From Rhizophagus irregularis (taxonomy: Eukaryota > Glomeromycota > Glomeromycetes > Glomerales > Glomeraceae): 64,000 nucleotides of DNA. Positions 47,812 through 60,094 of this stretch are shown piece by piece. Below the pieces are notes generated by a model. It saw only the letters and a program-made list of their open reading frames with translations, was not told the origin of the DNA and searched no databases. Numbering within the stretch: the first letter of the stretch is position 1; every line of letters begins with the position of its first letter. The position numbers and the translations under genes were made by a program. The DNA is taken from positions 1,447,501 through 1,511,500 of the forward strand of contig NC_089438.1 of the NCBI RefSeq assembly GCF_026210795.1, read 5' to 3'.

Positions 47812-49189
47812 TTACCAGAGTAAATTCATAATCTTTAAGCTAGCTTCATAACCCAAAAACGTCGCTGCATTAGCCGGAAAAGCTCTAAATAAAGCTGGTC
47901 CAATGCCTTTGAACAATGCTTTTGTACCATCTTGTGCAATCGTTTTACGTAAACAATCAAAAGCATTTTTATAGGTACCTGGTGGAGCTGTTTGTAATCG
48001 AGACTTGATAACATCGGGCGGAATCGCAATTGACCACATAGCAACTCCGGCCATACCTAAGAAAAGAATTTAAAATTTTAAAGGTTTGCCATAGTATTTT
48101 TCACTTTGTATAGTTTACAATACGTTAATTGATACATTACCACCAGCAAATAAAACTGCTGCAGGATTTAAAGAATCAGGAGTAGCATTTGCAGGTGTCA
48201 ATAATCTCTTAGTAAGCTCATATGCTCCAAAATAAGCAGCTGATCCTGGTCCATCCCGTGCTAATGTAGCCCCAACTCCACGATAAATACTCCTCAGACC
48301 TCCTTCCTTATAAAGCTGTCTTACAACATCAATTGGGCCCTTGTATTTATTTTCTCCTCCCTGTCCTTGAATTTGTAATAAAACTTTAACTCGTTCAACT
48401 GGTGACATTATCAATGTGGTTGGTCCCGCGGATATTCCACCTGCAACCATCAATTCTGTAATGCTAAGATCTGGAGAAGAACGATTGGGATTCGCCCACA
48501 AGACGATTTTTTTACCGAGGTTGTAAGACTATTATAAATGAGATTTATTAATCACACTACGAATGTAAGGTGGCTTAAATAAACTTTCAGAAATTTACCC
48601 AAAAACTTATTGCGAAAATTGGTGTGATGCCCACTAATGGAGGCCCCATACCCCTGTATAAACTTTTATACAATACGATTTATTAGATGAGACACGATGA
48701 AAGTGAATGAATTCACACTATAAAAGAACAAAAATATCTAACACACCCACGAAATCCATCCTTTGCAATTATTTGTTTTGTTGCATCAACCATTCCCGTA
48801 TATGCTCCTTCGGGTGCTGTTTGCAAGCGAACCTACAAATATAACCGTACAGTTTCTCGCAATTTGTAACATAACACGAGAATGGAAATGATAAAATGCA
48901 AATATACCTTAATCAAATCGAATGGTTGACCTAATGAAAATTTTTAAGGTATAATATTAAGCAAACTTACTTTTCAATTGTATCTATAATTTGGCTATCA
49001 TGTTCTATTTAAAATTATTTCTTTTTTTCAAATGAAAGAACACTCACCAACAAGAACACAGGTAACTCCACCGAACCCACCCGCTAGAAAAGATTTAGCA
49101 CTACTTGTAGTTTGTTCTTTTTTAACCTCTACAGCTTCCTCGGGCTGTATGAGAGTAGCGGGTTCGAGTGCGGTGACTTCTGTCGACAT
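47812..49189 (-). CDS. Mitochondrial carnitine/acylcarnitine carrier
   Basis: Six exons (49189-49048, 48930-48908, 48832-48747, 48662-48599, 48528-48141, 48056-47812) join in phase to 315 residues. The three mitochondrial carrier repeats carry QPFDLIKVRLQTAP, SPVERVKVLLQIQGQ and IPPDVIKSRLQTAPPGTY. The segments RDGPGSAAYFGAYE and FRAFPANAATFLGYE are those of the carnitine/acylcarnitine subfamily. It should exchange acylcarnitines for carnitine across the inner mitochondrial membrane to feed beta-oxidation, apt for a lipid-fed symbiont. Exon 2 is only 23 bases. The exon 4 acceptor is the AAAAG at 48663-48667, which restores LYRGMGPPLVG. Confidence 0.93.
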
Positions 49190-49465
49190 GGCGGCGTACT
49201 GTTAATATTGCTGTAGTGTAATTTCATTGATTTTAAAGAACCAAGATCAAATTTTTTTGTACTACATTGTCTACAATGGTGTTCCCAGTTGATAAACTTT
49301 AATGATCTACGAATTTACAACATTTTTACGTAACACAGAACCATCATGATTGCATGTCAAAAAAAAAAATCACGTTTTATTATTGCAAGTTTAAGATGCA
49401 TATATTTTATATATTTAAAATAATATAGAAATTATGTTCGTTATTATAAATATTTTATTGCAGTG

Positions 49466-52285
49466 TTAATGAATTGATATAATATGAGCTATAAAGCGAA
49501 ATTGTGATTAGTAATTTTAACGCATCAAAGATATAAAAAATGTAGTAATAAACATAAACTTACATCTTAAAGGACACGCGACAGGCGCTGTATCATCCAC
49601 TATGACTTCATGAAATTTACGTTGAAATTGATACTTGATTTTTAATTGCTTAGGTTCTCCCATACATGGATCGTAAAATCCCATGATATTTGACTATCAA
49701 TATATTCAGTTTAGGGGGCTTACTATTTCATTAAATATTTCGAATCGTTAATTTAAAAAAAAGAAAATTCAAAATTACCTTTGAGTATCCTCCCGGAATA
49801 GTTAATTGTGAATCATGTACAAGAGCTTGAACTGGTACTCTCACATCAGCAACGTCTTTTTTTTCGTTTAAGGGGACGTCTCTTAAACTTGAGATATTGC
49901 CATACCAAGCTTCTAGAATAACTAAGCCATCCTTTACTTTTTCCGTTTCTATCTTGCGTTCCACTGAAGGCAGTAGAAGACGAATGGCTTCTATCGCTTC
50001 CTTCTTACGATTTTCTATGTATTCTGCATGAAGCTCCCGGAGAGCTGCCAATTTCCTTAATTGAATAAGTAAAGTTGATTTAGCATTACCTTCCATTATA
50101 AACACTAACAGAATTTGTATAATAAATTATACGGACTCGGCCTTCTTCTTTTGTCGTCTAGGCATTAATATGATTTGCTCAACTGCGGTAATTGTTATAA
50201 TTGGTAGAATGGTGCCCCAAAGAATTATTTTATAGTTAAATTCCGGTGAAATCAGAATTGGTATAGTGATTCTTTGTCCTAACCGAGATAATCTGAAATA
50301 AAGAATCATTTAAGAATGTTTCAAAGAAATAAATTATTTTTACGCAAATTATAATTTACCTGCATTTAAAAGTTACTCCGTGGGGAATTCCACATTCAAT
50401 TGCAAAAGAAGCTTTCGTATATTCCGTGACTTTACGTTCACCTAATAAAACTGCTGTCAAACCACTAGAAGTTGATAATGTAGCTGATGTTTTAACTAGA
50501 TAATCATTAAAAAGTTTATGATTATAATTAAATGAAATATAAATTTGTGCAAGTCCTGTCTATGTAGTAAAAAATTGTTATTAATTATATTATTATAATG
50601 AATCTGATTTCTTTTTTTTTCAATATACACATATTTTTCGTGTTGTCATACCTGTATTTCAAAATTGTATCCTGACCTTTCAAAAGAGCCATTAATACTT
50701 ATAGCAACCGCTGACTTTTCACGTCTGGAATACAATCCATGTTTCCCCCAAGGGCCTAACGACCATGCTCCAGTTTTATAAGTGAGATAACTATAATTCA
50801 ATTATCCATTAACTTATTGTTCGCTAATATTTCTTAAAAGCTTAATATTTACCCGGTAACATTTTTCCCTAATACACGACCACCTGTAAATACCAAATTT
50901 GGTGGAGAGTAAATAGAATCTATGTGACCTGAGACAATGACAAAACTTTTTACAATGGAAAAAATTGTTAAAATATTTGACATTAATTAATTGAACCTTA
51001 TATTTTAAATAAATACCTGTCTGCATCGATACTATATGAAGCCTTTGCAGTCACAATTCTAGGCTGAACTATAGAAGATCCGACCTAATACGACGATTGC
51101 GTCCATCTTATTTCAACAACTTGTTGGAAATATATTATATTAACAAAGTACAAGTAATTTCCAACATACTTCAGCCCAAACTTTTGGTGAAAATGAATGC
51201 CGTAATGTCCCGATAATATTACCACCACCTATTCCATTACGTAGAATAGTTTGGCCAACTACTACTGCTTGAGTTTGTGGTCGTAATTGAGTCTGTTATA
51301 TATGAAGAATAAGTAATTTCAATCTAAATAAAAAAAAAGATTTCAGTCTAGAATGAAATGATCATACTTCAAAGGAATGTTTCATGCTAAGCTGTTTTAC
51401 TTCAGCATTCTCAAAAATATTCTGTATATTAAGTATAGAGAATCGATTGCTTTGACGACTTCTGCTATCATAAGGATCAAACACTTGTGTTGCGTCTATG
51501 ATTAATTGAAGATCTCCCTATTGAATATAATAGATTCTGTATAAATTTGTAAAGTCTTTTTTTTAGAAATATAAATAAACATTTGATAACCCTCACCTTT
51601 GCTTTGACCATATTTTCGACTTCTTGTTGCCTTTTTAATCTGGCCTGTCTTTCGAATTCTTCTCTAAGCTAATCGTAAATTATATTATGTGTTCATTACT
51701 CTTTAAAGTACAATTAAAATTGACATAATTAACATATGCCAACCTCTTGTGGAGTCTTCAAGCGAGGCCCAACCTCCCAAGAAGTACTTAATCCTTCTTC
51801 ACCAAACATATCATATACTATTCTTTTATTCGGATCCGTAAGGACTGGACAAATAGATATAATGTAAGACACAATATCATCAATTGCGTAATTCGATAAA
51901 TAACAAAATCTCATATTTCATTATGTCAAGAAGGTAGTTTATACCTCAAAGTTCACTTGCCTTCGTAAGCTTTTTGAATAACTTGAAATTTCGTTTCCGC
52001 TGCTTTCTTATTTTCCGGATTTATATGTTTATCTGGGTGAAAAGTTCTACATAACCGTTTATAAGCGTCTTTAATTTCTTCTTCGGTTGCCTATTTGGAA
52101 AAAAAAAAAGCATGTAATTTTTTTTCATTAATTCTTCTATAAGGAGATAATAGTACCTCTTTAGGAACGCTAAGGACGCCATATAAATCTAATGGAGGAG
52201 GTGTTTGCACCTCCTGGTCAAAATCAACCTCTTCGTAGTCTCCGTCTAAGTTTGGTACCGAGCTAGAACTTTCATACGAATCCAT
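49466..52285 (-). CDS. DNAJC11-like J-domain protein
   Basis: Thirteen exons on the minus strand: 52285-52157, 52090-51961, 51844-51744, 51668-51597, 51517-51368, 51292-51170, 51084-51017, 50945-50853, 50790-50652, 50559-50360, 50292-49779, 49693-49564 and 49488-49466. The J domain (LYGVLSVPKEATEEEIKDAY, HPD in RTFHPDKH) is followed by a linker, a beta-barrel-like middle (TGAWSLGPWGKHGLY) and a C-terminal DUF3395-type domain (KDGLVILEAWYGN, FYDPCMGEPKQLKIKYQF). DNAJC11 works at the mitochondrial intermembrane-space bridging/MICOS complex. Exon 2 uses a GC donor (GCAAGT). The exon 50292-49779 keeps frame end to end but contains an in-frame TAA at 50127; a 99-base in-phase intron (GTATAA...GGGAG) would remove it, giving about 590 residues. 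Confidence 0.88.
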
Positions 52286-52519
52286 TTAAATTAAACCTAC
52301 AGAAAGCCTACAAAAAGTTTTCATAAATAAAGATGCGTATCACGCTTTTATATCGGATGAATTTGATTTGACGTAGATGGTATACAGATATACAGATCGA
52401 CAAGCGAATCTCTAAAAAACGCCAAGAAAGGCCCTTCTTTAAAGAAGACATATTTGGCATTCACCTACTATTCCCGCAATACCACAATACCACATGTTAT
52501 TTAACAATATATTTAATTC
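52286..52519. promoter_or_regulatory. Short shared promoter of divergent genes
   Basis: Only 234 bases separate the divergent starts of the DNAJC11-like (minus) and VanZ-like (plus) genes, so both promoters must lie here. No specific element is identified. Confidence 0.5.
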
Positions 52520-53085
52520 ATGCGTTTCCTTCCATTCATGTGCGTCGTCCTGTTATTAATCATTCTTTCCATTCTTGGTTTTGCACCCAACATTCATATC
52601 AAAATTTCAGATAAATTACTTCACTTTATAGGATTCTTTATTTTGACGGTAGCGATTTACTTTACATGGGATCGGAATATAAAATGGAATGCCGTAGTTA
52701 CCGGTACATTATCATTGTCAGCGTCCTTGATAAGTGAAGTCATTCAAGGCTTTTTACCAGTAAGTATTATATAGTATATATAAAATGTATAATAAATAAT
52801 TAAAAAACTTGTTATATCGATTAAAATTATTCATTCAGTACAAAATTTTTGACTGGCAAGATATCGCGGTATGAATTCACCTTGTCTCTTAATATGTATT
52901 TGACATGTAAAAAGATATATTAATTAAACTTTCGAAAATTATAGGCAAATTTCCTTGGCTCATCTTTGGGGCTTGTTCTTTCAATATTTGGGGATTGGAT
53001 ACGTAACCGATTCGCTATATATGGGAAATACAAGCAAGTTGATTGTGAAAATTTCGATGAAAATACCGATATTCCCTTAACATAA
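52520..53085 (+). CDS. VanZ-like membrane protein
   Basis: Three exons (52520-52759, 52839-52868, 52945-53085) give 136 residues with four predicted membrane spans. The VanZ-type order is present: DKLLHFIGFFILTVAIY, then SEVIQGFLPYKIFDWQDIAANFLG, where the E-x-Q, the D-x-x-D-like acidic residues and the N-x-x-G are typical. The middle exon is only 30 bases. Fungal members of this family are uncharacterised small integral membrane proteins. The C-terminal 25 residues are acidic and cytosolic-looking. Confidence 0.85.
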
Positions 53086-53272
53086 TTATCTTATTATCTT
53101 GTACAATTATTTATTATTTACAGTATAATTATAACGTGATGCTACAAATAAAATAATATAATTTTATATTGTCCAATTATATAAATTTCCGATTTTCGTG
53201 TTCGTGCACTTTTGTACAGCATAATAATAAAGTTTTTTCTTAAAAAATTAAATCCGTTTCTTTCTACATAAA

Positions 53273-54185
53273 ATGTCTTCAGAAGATTCCCTTTACGCTA
53301 GATATAAACATGGGAAATCTATTTCTATCCCGCCAATCTCAGCATGGTCTTTAGGAGGAATAGGATCCGTCCCGGCTCCGTACCCTCTGTCATTCAAAAC
53401 CGAAGGTTTTGTAATAACGAGAAAAAATATCAGTGAGTTTGCTAAAACGTCAAATTAAACTTATAACTTCTTAAAGTTAGTGAAGAAGAAAAGCGTAACA
53501 AGTCTGGTTTCGTTGGAGGGAAGAAAATAACACCTACAGAAGACATATTAACTGTACTTTATCGCCTTTTTTTAAAGTTACTTTGGAGAATATACACTCT
53601 TTAGTAATATGAATTTTAATTTTTTTATTATTTATTTCAATAATTAAAGTCTTATCGTGAAACCTCAAGTAGCGTTGTTCGATCTCCGAGTTCTACTAAG
53701 CAAATGTCAATCTTGGCGCAAACAACCCCCACAAGAAAACCTAAAACACAAATACTAAAGTTGGATTCAACCCCCCCTATTGATTCAAAGCCAACACCTC
53801 GTCCATCCAAGTTACCAGGTCAGACTTCATTTTATGGACACACATCATATTATACTGATGAATCGTCATTCCGAGCGGAAAGTTTAACCGGTCCAGGCTT
53901 TGGTGGTTTGAAACGTTCATCACAAGTCACTCTCTCGCAGTTCGATGATAACATTTATGTCAGGTTAGTAATTTCAGGTATATAAGTATATTATATTATT
54001 GTTCACACACATATTAATCACACTATTAATTGAATAGGGAGGATCCATCAATTGCAACAACATTTGATCCTGATAAAGATAAATCGTTGTATGATATTTC
54101 TCTGAGTCTTTATCGACAATTCAGCAATAGAGATATCTTAGATTCTGAGGATATATTGAATGAAGATCTTAAGAAAAATTATTGA
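53273..54185 (+). CDS. Conserved-looking hypothetical protein
   Basis: Four exons (53273-53432, 53477-53553, 53650-53963, 54038-54185) join in phase to 232 residues. The N-terminus (ISIPPISAWSLGGIGSVPAPYPL) is followed by a Ser/Thr/Pro-rich middle with several TP and SP sites. A segment GHTSYYTDESSFRAESLTGP comes next, and then an acidic helix-like end (DSEDILNEDLKKNY). There is no membrane span or signal peptide. I do not recognise the family; the phosphorylation-site-rich, disordered look suits a scaffold or nuclear-pore/cytoskeletal accessory protein, but this is speculation. Confidence 0.7.
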
Positions 54186-54204
54186 TGTCTCGTACATACA
54201 TACA

Positions 54205-54302
54205 TATATTTTTTTAAGATCCAATTCAATGCAACATTTGATCCTTAAGATATGTCCTTAGGTCTTTATCGACATCTTATGATCTTAAGAATTACTGATG
54301 TC
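54205..54302 (+). repeat. Degenerate duplicate of the preceding terminal exon
   Basis: Sequence just after the stop repeats parts of 54040-54185 in order: caatgcaacatttgatcct, ggtctttatcgaca, gatcttaagaa-ttactgatgtc. It carries internal deletions. Confidence 0.7.
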
Positions 54303-54761
54303 TTTATATATATGTATATTTTTTAATTACTAAATAAACTTGAACTTAGAAATGTCGCCTAAATAAATTTTACCAAAAAGATAATAAGGAATCTGATAAC
54401 GACGGAAAAACAAATAATATAAGTTTATATTGAATTTCGAACAGAAATTCGATGTAATTAATGTGTAAAATATGATTTTATTATTAAATACTGTATACAA
54501 ATAAAGATAACTAAAGTACATTAATGTTCACATGGTTTATAAAAGAAACTTATGAAAACGGATTACCTGCTATATAATCTTAAATTAATTACGGATGATC
54601 TTTCTAGTATCCTTCCCATATTGGTGCTATAATTTAATTAATTTATTGAAAGTACGTTGTACCAAGAAAATGTCATATATTGTATAACATTTGAAATATT
54701 TCATTCTTCTCACTTTTACCCTTCAATTCTAATATTTGGTAAATAGAGTTAGAAATAAATA
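54303..54761. other. Intergenic region
   Basis: No gene is supported. It includes the 3' flank of the hypothetical gene and the leader of the next one. Confidence 0.4.
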
Positions 54762-57700
54762 ATGGAAGAGAATTTGGCACAAAGAGAATCTCTTGGTACA
54801 CAGCCACAGTCACGGTGGCAAAGTTTGACAAGAACTTTGCGAGCTATTCTCCCTAAATACTCCAACAAAAGTCGCTATAATAATGATATTAGTGCTATTC
54901 CTTCACAAATAGAAAATTCAGACAATTCTGACCATTTTCTTTTAGTGTCGATATCAAATTCTCAACAGCCACCTTCAAGACCAAAACACCATATTATGTT
55001 TATTTTAATTACAATTGTTGATTTAATTGTAATTATTATGTTCTTAAAGCAAAGTTCTTGGAATCATTCATGGGACTTAGTTGGTCTCGGAATATTTCGG
55101 ATAATTTTGGTGCTAGGAGTGACTTCATCAATTCGGATCAGGGACTTGGGCTGGATACTGGGGGGTGCATGCGGGGTAAGTTTGTCACCCTTGTTTGTGA
55201 TACCGTTTTTGTTTAAATTAATTTACTAATTTAGACAAACCATTCAATATTAGGCTTCCTCATTGTACATCATATTTAAGGCCTATTTGTTAGTTCAATC
55301 TAAACATCCAATTGACTTCGTTTTAACTTCTTTCATTTTCTGTCAAATATATTGGATAACTTTCATTTTAGCAATAACTGATAGAAAAGAACAAACATAT
55401 TATTTACAAGACAGTAATATATTTTTTGAAGAAGAAGAACATAGTCAATCTAGCCCTTTGAATACACTTCGTAGGGACTTTACGTTAAATTCAAATATAC
55501 GAACATATGGTGCTACTGTTCATGGTAGTGACAATATTGACACTTTAATTAATGAAGGTGAAATTACTAGTTCAGCAATCGATATTTTAGAAGCTAGAAG
55601 AGATTATAATACTATTAAAATATCCAATACTTCTGCTTCCACATCATTACCGATCCCAATCGCATCATCTGCAGAAAGAAGTGACAAATCATTAAAAGAG
55701 AGATACAAGAATAACATGAAGTTACAAGATAGTGAATTTCCTTTGCATAAACATAAGAGTAAAAATGTTGCAGAAGATGATGAACAATTGAACGGACAAA
55801 ACAATAGCACTTCTAGGAGATATCCAACTAAAGCTGATACTGATTATGATTATTTGTTAAATGATGATTATGGTGATGAAGGATTGATCGTAACTTCTAT
55901 TGGATGCGGTGAAAGTGTTAGAGATCGATATTTTCAACCATCAAAAGATGATTTACTTGATTTTAAAACACCTGCTTTAAATGATGAATCAGGTGATGAA
56001 AATGATGAATCCTTGTCGGTGAACCATAAAAAACCTATTAAATTTATTGAAATTAATTCTAATGATAAAAAAACCTCAACTTCCTTTGAAAAACCTTATA
56101 TACGTAAATACCCAAGTGAAAGTTTGGGAAATTTTCATTATGAAGATGATGAAGAATTTAATTTTCAGTCAAATTATGCAAGAGGAGATGGTGATTTCGT
56201 TGGGAGTGCACCAGTTGGGAATGGGAGGTGGTCTACTTTGAAAAGGAAGAAAATTGAGTTAGATGCCAGTAAAAATTTGAATTATATTGATGGTTCGAAA
56301 GGCAAAGAAATTTCTGAATCAGAAATCATTAATAATGATTATGGTAAAGAAAAAAAGAAATATGAACCTATTATGTCCCCTAATTCTAGTTTACTAACTG
56401 CTGCATTTAGTTTTGAATTAACTTTGCAAAATAATTCTAAGACCAAATCACCTGAAAAATCTAATGAGCAAGCACAATCATCCGAAGCAAATGATACAGA
56501 AACATCGTCTATATCAAAGAACCGTCCAGATTTGTCAATTACACTCCCATCTACTGTTTTTCCGGTTAATCAGAATAATTTTACACCAAAATCATCTTCA
56601 CCTTTAGCTTCTCGCGTTCCAATTTTCGCTTCAACCGAAAATAATGAAGAAAACATAATACAAGATAATAATGATTCCAAATCAGATGTTCTTGTCGGTA
56701 AAAAAATTAACAATTTATCGATGACACCTGAAAATGTGGCCAATATTTTATTAACACCAATAGTAGAAGAATCAAATCCATTAACGTTAAAAGGAAAACC
56801 GTATTCTTTAAGTACACTCAAGAATTCTAATAGTAATAACATCAACAATAATGATATAAGTGTTATTAAAAAATCGAGTCATACTCGTGAACCTTCAAAT
56901 TCCCTTCAAATGTTATTCGCTGATATTCAGAATAATAATGAGAAAAATTCAAACAATTCAACTAATAAAAATAATAATAATAATAATTTAGGAATAGATA
57001 ATAATGAAAATAACCAAACAATATTTACAAATAGCTTTAATATAGCAGTAAAGAAATTTTGGAATAATGAATTTAGTGAAGCGGAAGGAATTTTTAATAG
57101 GTTTAAAAATTGTATACCAAGATGGAATGTCACTTACGCTGAGATGCAATTGGTCAAACATTTAATGAAAGGTCAATCATTAGATAATGAAAACCCAGAA
57201 TTATCAAATGCTCTTATGGAAGCTGAAAAACTGGCCATAAAAGTTTGTGAAAATAAGGATGATTTTGTAAGATATATATGGCTTAGATTAGCGATAATAT
57301 TTTAAATTACATGAAACTAATTTAAGTTTTATTTTATTTTGTAGGAAACATCATTCTCACTGTTCAGAACGGATATATGGAAGGCATATATTAGACCAAA
57401 TAATAGTCCATCAGAAGATGAAGCAGGATTCGCGTCATTACGTGCAAATTTTCGATGGGATTGTGAATTAGCAATGGCAGATATTCTCCTTTTCCATGCA
57501 ATTTTACAAGTTGTTGGAGGAAGTGAAATTAAAGGGGCATTTAACTTACGTAAAGCATGGAAAACTTATTCAAAAGTTCGTGACGAAATTGATCGAATTA
57601 AACGTGATGCGGGAAAAAATGATCATAAGCATGAATTAAGTAGTTCAAGTAATAGGTGGAGTCTTGGAAGTGCAATATTAGGAAGAGGAAGTATAAGTAA

Positions 57701-59803
57701 TATGGTTGGTTTTGGTGGGAATAAGAATCAAGATGGATCAAGCGCTACGCTTGATGGGATTAATAATAATGTAGAAATATACTCTGATATTGAAGATTGT
57801 TTGGAATTCGGAATTGGAGTCTTTTATTTTATCTTGTCAATTGTTCCCGGTTCATTTCAATCAATATTAAAAGCGATTGGATTTAATGCAGAACGTGATG
57901 AAGGTATCCAAATGTTAGAAAATTGTTATCTTCGTGATGGTGTTAGAGCACCTTCCGCGGCGTTTTTCCTTCTCGTAAATTATTTATTCCTCTCGCGTGG
58001 ACTTGCTGATCCAACATTGTCATTAAACAAAGCCGGTTCAATCGTACAGGAATGCGTTAAAAAATATCCGTAAGTTATATATTTTAAAAAATTAATATAT
58101 TTTTGATTTTATTAAATAATATTTTCGAATTTTTATTTATACAGAAAAAGTTCACCATTTCTATTTATGGCATGTCAGCAAGCCAGAAAGACCGGACAAA
58201 TAAAAGAAGCATTAAATCACATAACAAATGGAATATATAGCTGTGAAATGATTGGAGTAACAAGTACAAATTATAGATTTGAAAAGGGGATGACATACCT
58301 AATAAATCTTGATTTTACAGCAGCAAAAGACATATTTGAGTTATTATTTTATGGTAATACAATAGTATTTACAGGTAAAAATGGATCCATAAGGCTTCAT
58401 GGATCTATTCGTGGATCAATACATGGATCTTCACGTTTGCTTTCAAAGGATGGAAGTACAAAGAAAGATAATTCATTATTGAAATTCTTTGAATTTGAAT
58501 TAAGACCATTTTGTGGATTATGTTTAGCAGGATGTTATCTTATTCTTAAATCAAGTCAAATAGCTATGAAAGAAGCTTTGGATGTCCTTAAACAAACAAA
58601 AGCTATGACAAATCAAAATAATGAAAACAATAGCATAACAAATAGTATTGGATTATTAGGCACAAGTGCAAGCGGATTGGTTGGATTTGGAGTAGGAGGA
58701 AATAATAATTCTGATAAAAAAGAACCAAAAACCAATAGATATAATAAATTTGCCGGACGCCATTCTGCTAAAGATGTAGAAAATAATTCGGTTACTCCAT
58801 TTTTAATATTTATTATATTATATTTAAGAAGAGACATTTTTTATATGCCTTTGGAATTAAAAAAGAGATGGGCAAATTTATTAGAATCCACTTGGAAAAA
58901 TTATGATAAATCCATCGATCCAGATACTAACGCTGTATATCTACTTATTCGTGGAATATTTGAAAAATTCTTAAATCAAGATGATCCTACAATAGCACAA
59001 AAAACACTGTGTGAATGTTTATCGTTGGAAACCGGTATTGTTTCAGAGACATGGGTTATTCCACATTGTAGATACGAGGTAAAATATTGTTTATTTATTT
59101 GTAGGTTTATTTGTTTATTTTACTAATTTACAGATTCTAATCGATTCAATAGCTTGGCGAATTATTTTATAAACAATTTGGCAATCAAGAAGCGGCAACG
59201 GAACAATTTAGATGGATATTAAAAGGTCCGAGACCAATATCACGTGGTGGTGGATTAATATCACGTCGAGATAGTATAGCATCAATAGCTTCTAGAGCAT
59301 CAATTGATTCTAATTCATCAAGTTACGGAAATAGTAACCCTGATAGATTTAAAAAATATGAATTCTCAAAGGTTCTTAAAAATCGTTGTACTGTTGCAAC
59401 TGATCAAATAAGAGCAAACATTATACAACCAACAAACATTCTTAATAATAGCAAGTTCGAACAACCACCATCTTCAATTCCTCTTTATCATAGTCGAAAG
59501 AAATCCGGTTCGAGTTCAAGTTTATTAAAAGAGATACAAGAACAATCTCTATTACAAAAACATCATCGGAGACAATCTTCTACTGATATTAAAGTTGGAA
59601 CTCCTACTAATACTGAAAATAAAAAGAGTGGTAAAAATGATACGGTACTTTCTTCTCTATTTGTTAAGAGACATAAGCCAAGATCATTGAGTTTACCTAC
59701 TAATGAGGATAGAGGAGATCATAGTGATGATAGTACAAGTAGTTCTAAAATTAATAGTAAAGGCGGATCAAAGGGTAAAATTTTCGGATTCAAACTTAAA
59801 TAA
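54762..59803 (+). CDS. IML2/TTC39-domain protein with N-terminal membrane region
   Basis: Five exons (54762-55175, 55254-57266, 57345-58069, 58145-59078, 59153-59803) give 1578 residues. Residues about 75-210 hold five or so hydrophobic spans (IMFILITIVDLIVIIMFL, LGIFRIILVLGV, FVLTSFIFCQIYW...). A long acidic/Ser/Asn-rich disordered stretch follows to about residue 720. The IML2/TTC39 (DUF3808) domain starts NIAVKKFWNNEFSEAEGIF and includes FGIGVFYFILSIVPGSFQSILKAIGF, SPFLFMACQQARKTGQI, LRPFCGLCLAGCYLIL and YELGELFYKQFG. The Ser/Lys-rich tail ends GKIFGFKLK. Yeast Iml2 acts in inclusion-body clearance and interacts with lipid droplets. The membrane part and the domain start are in one uninterrupted exon, so the fusion is real at the DNA level. 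Confidence 0.85.
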
Positions 59804-60094
59804 GGCCTGTTAAGTTTTAAAGTTTTGTTTATTTTATATATATATATATATTTATTTATTTATTTTATTTTATTTATTTAAATTGTTTTAAATGTATTTA
59901 CTGATTATAATGTATATATAAAATATTATTAATATTATTACATAATTATTTAAAAAAAAAATCATTTTATTTTGGATGAAGAATTTAATTTATAATATAA
60001 TAATTATTATATTATGACTATATATTGACATATCTTAAAAATAAATAATTTAACCAAAATACTTAACAAATAAATATAGTTTACAGTTTATAGT
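59804..60094. other. Spacer between convergent genes
   Basis: AT-rich 3' flanks; no gene. Confidence 0.4.

Noticed and set aside
50814-51026. Minus-strand ORF reading RSHRFYLLSTKFG
   Set aside because: It is the wrong frame of a DNAJC11-like exon; the acceptor AAAAG before TTTTGTC gives the family-like frame HIDSIYSPPN.
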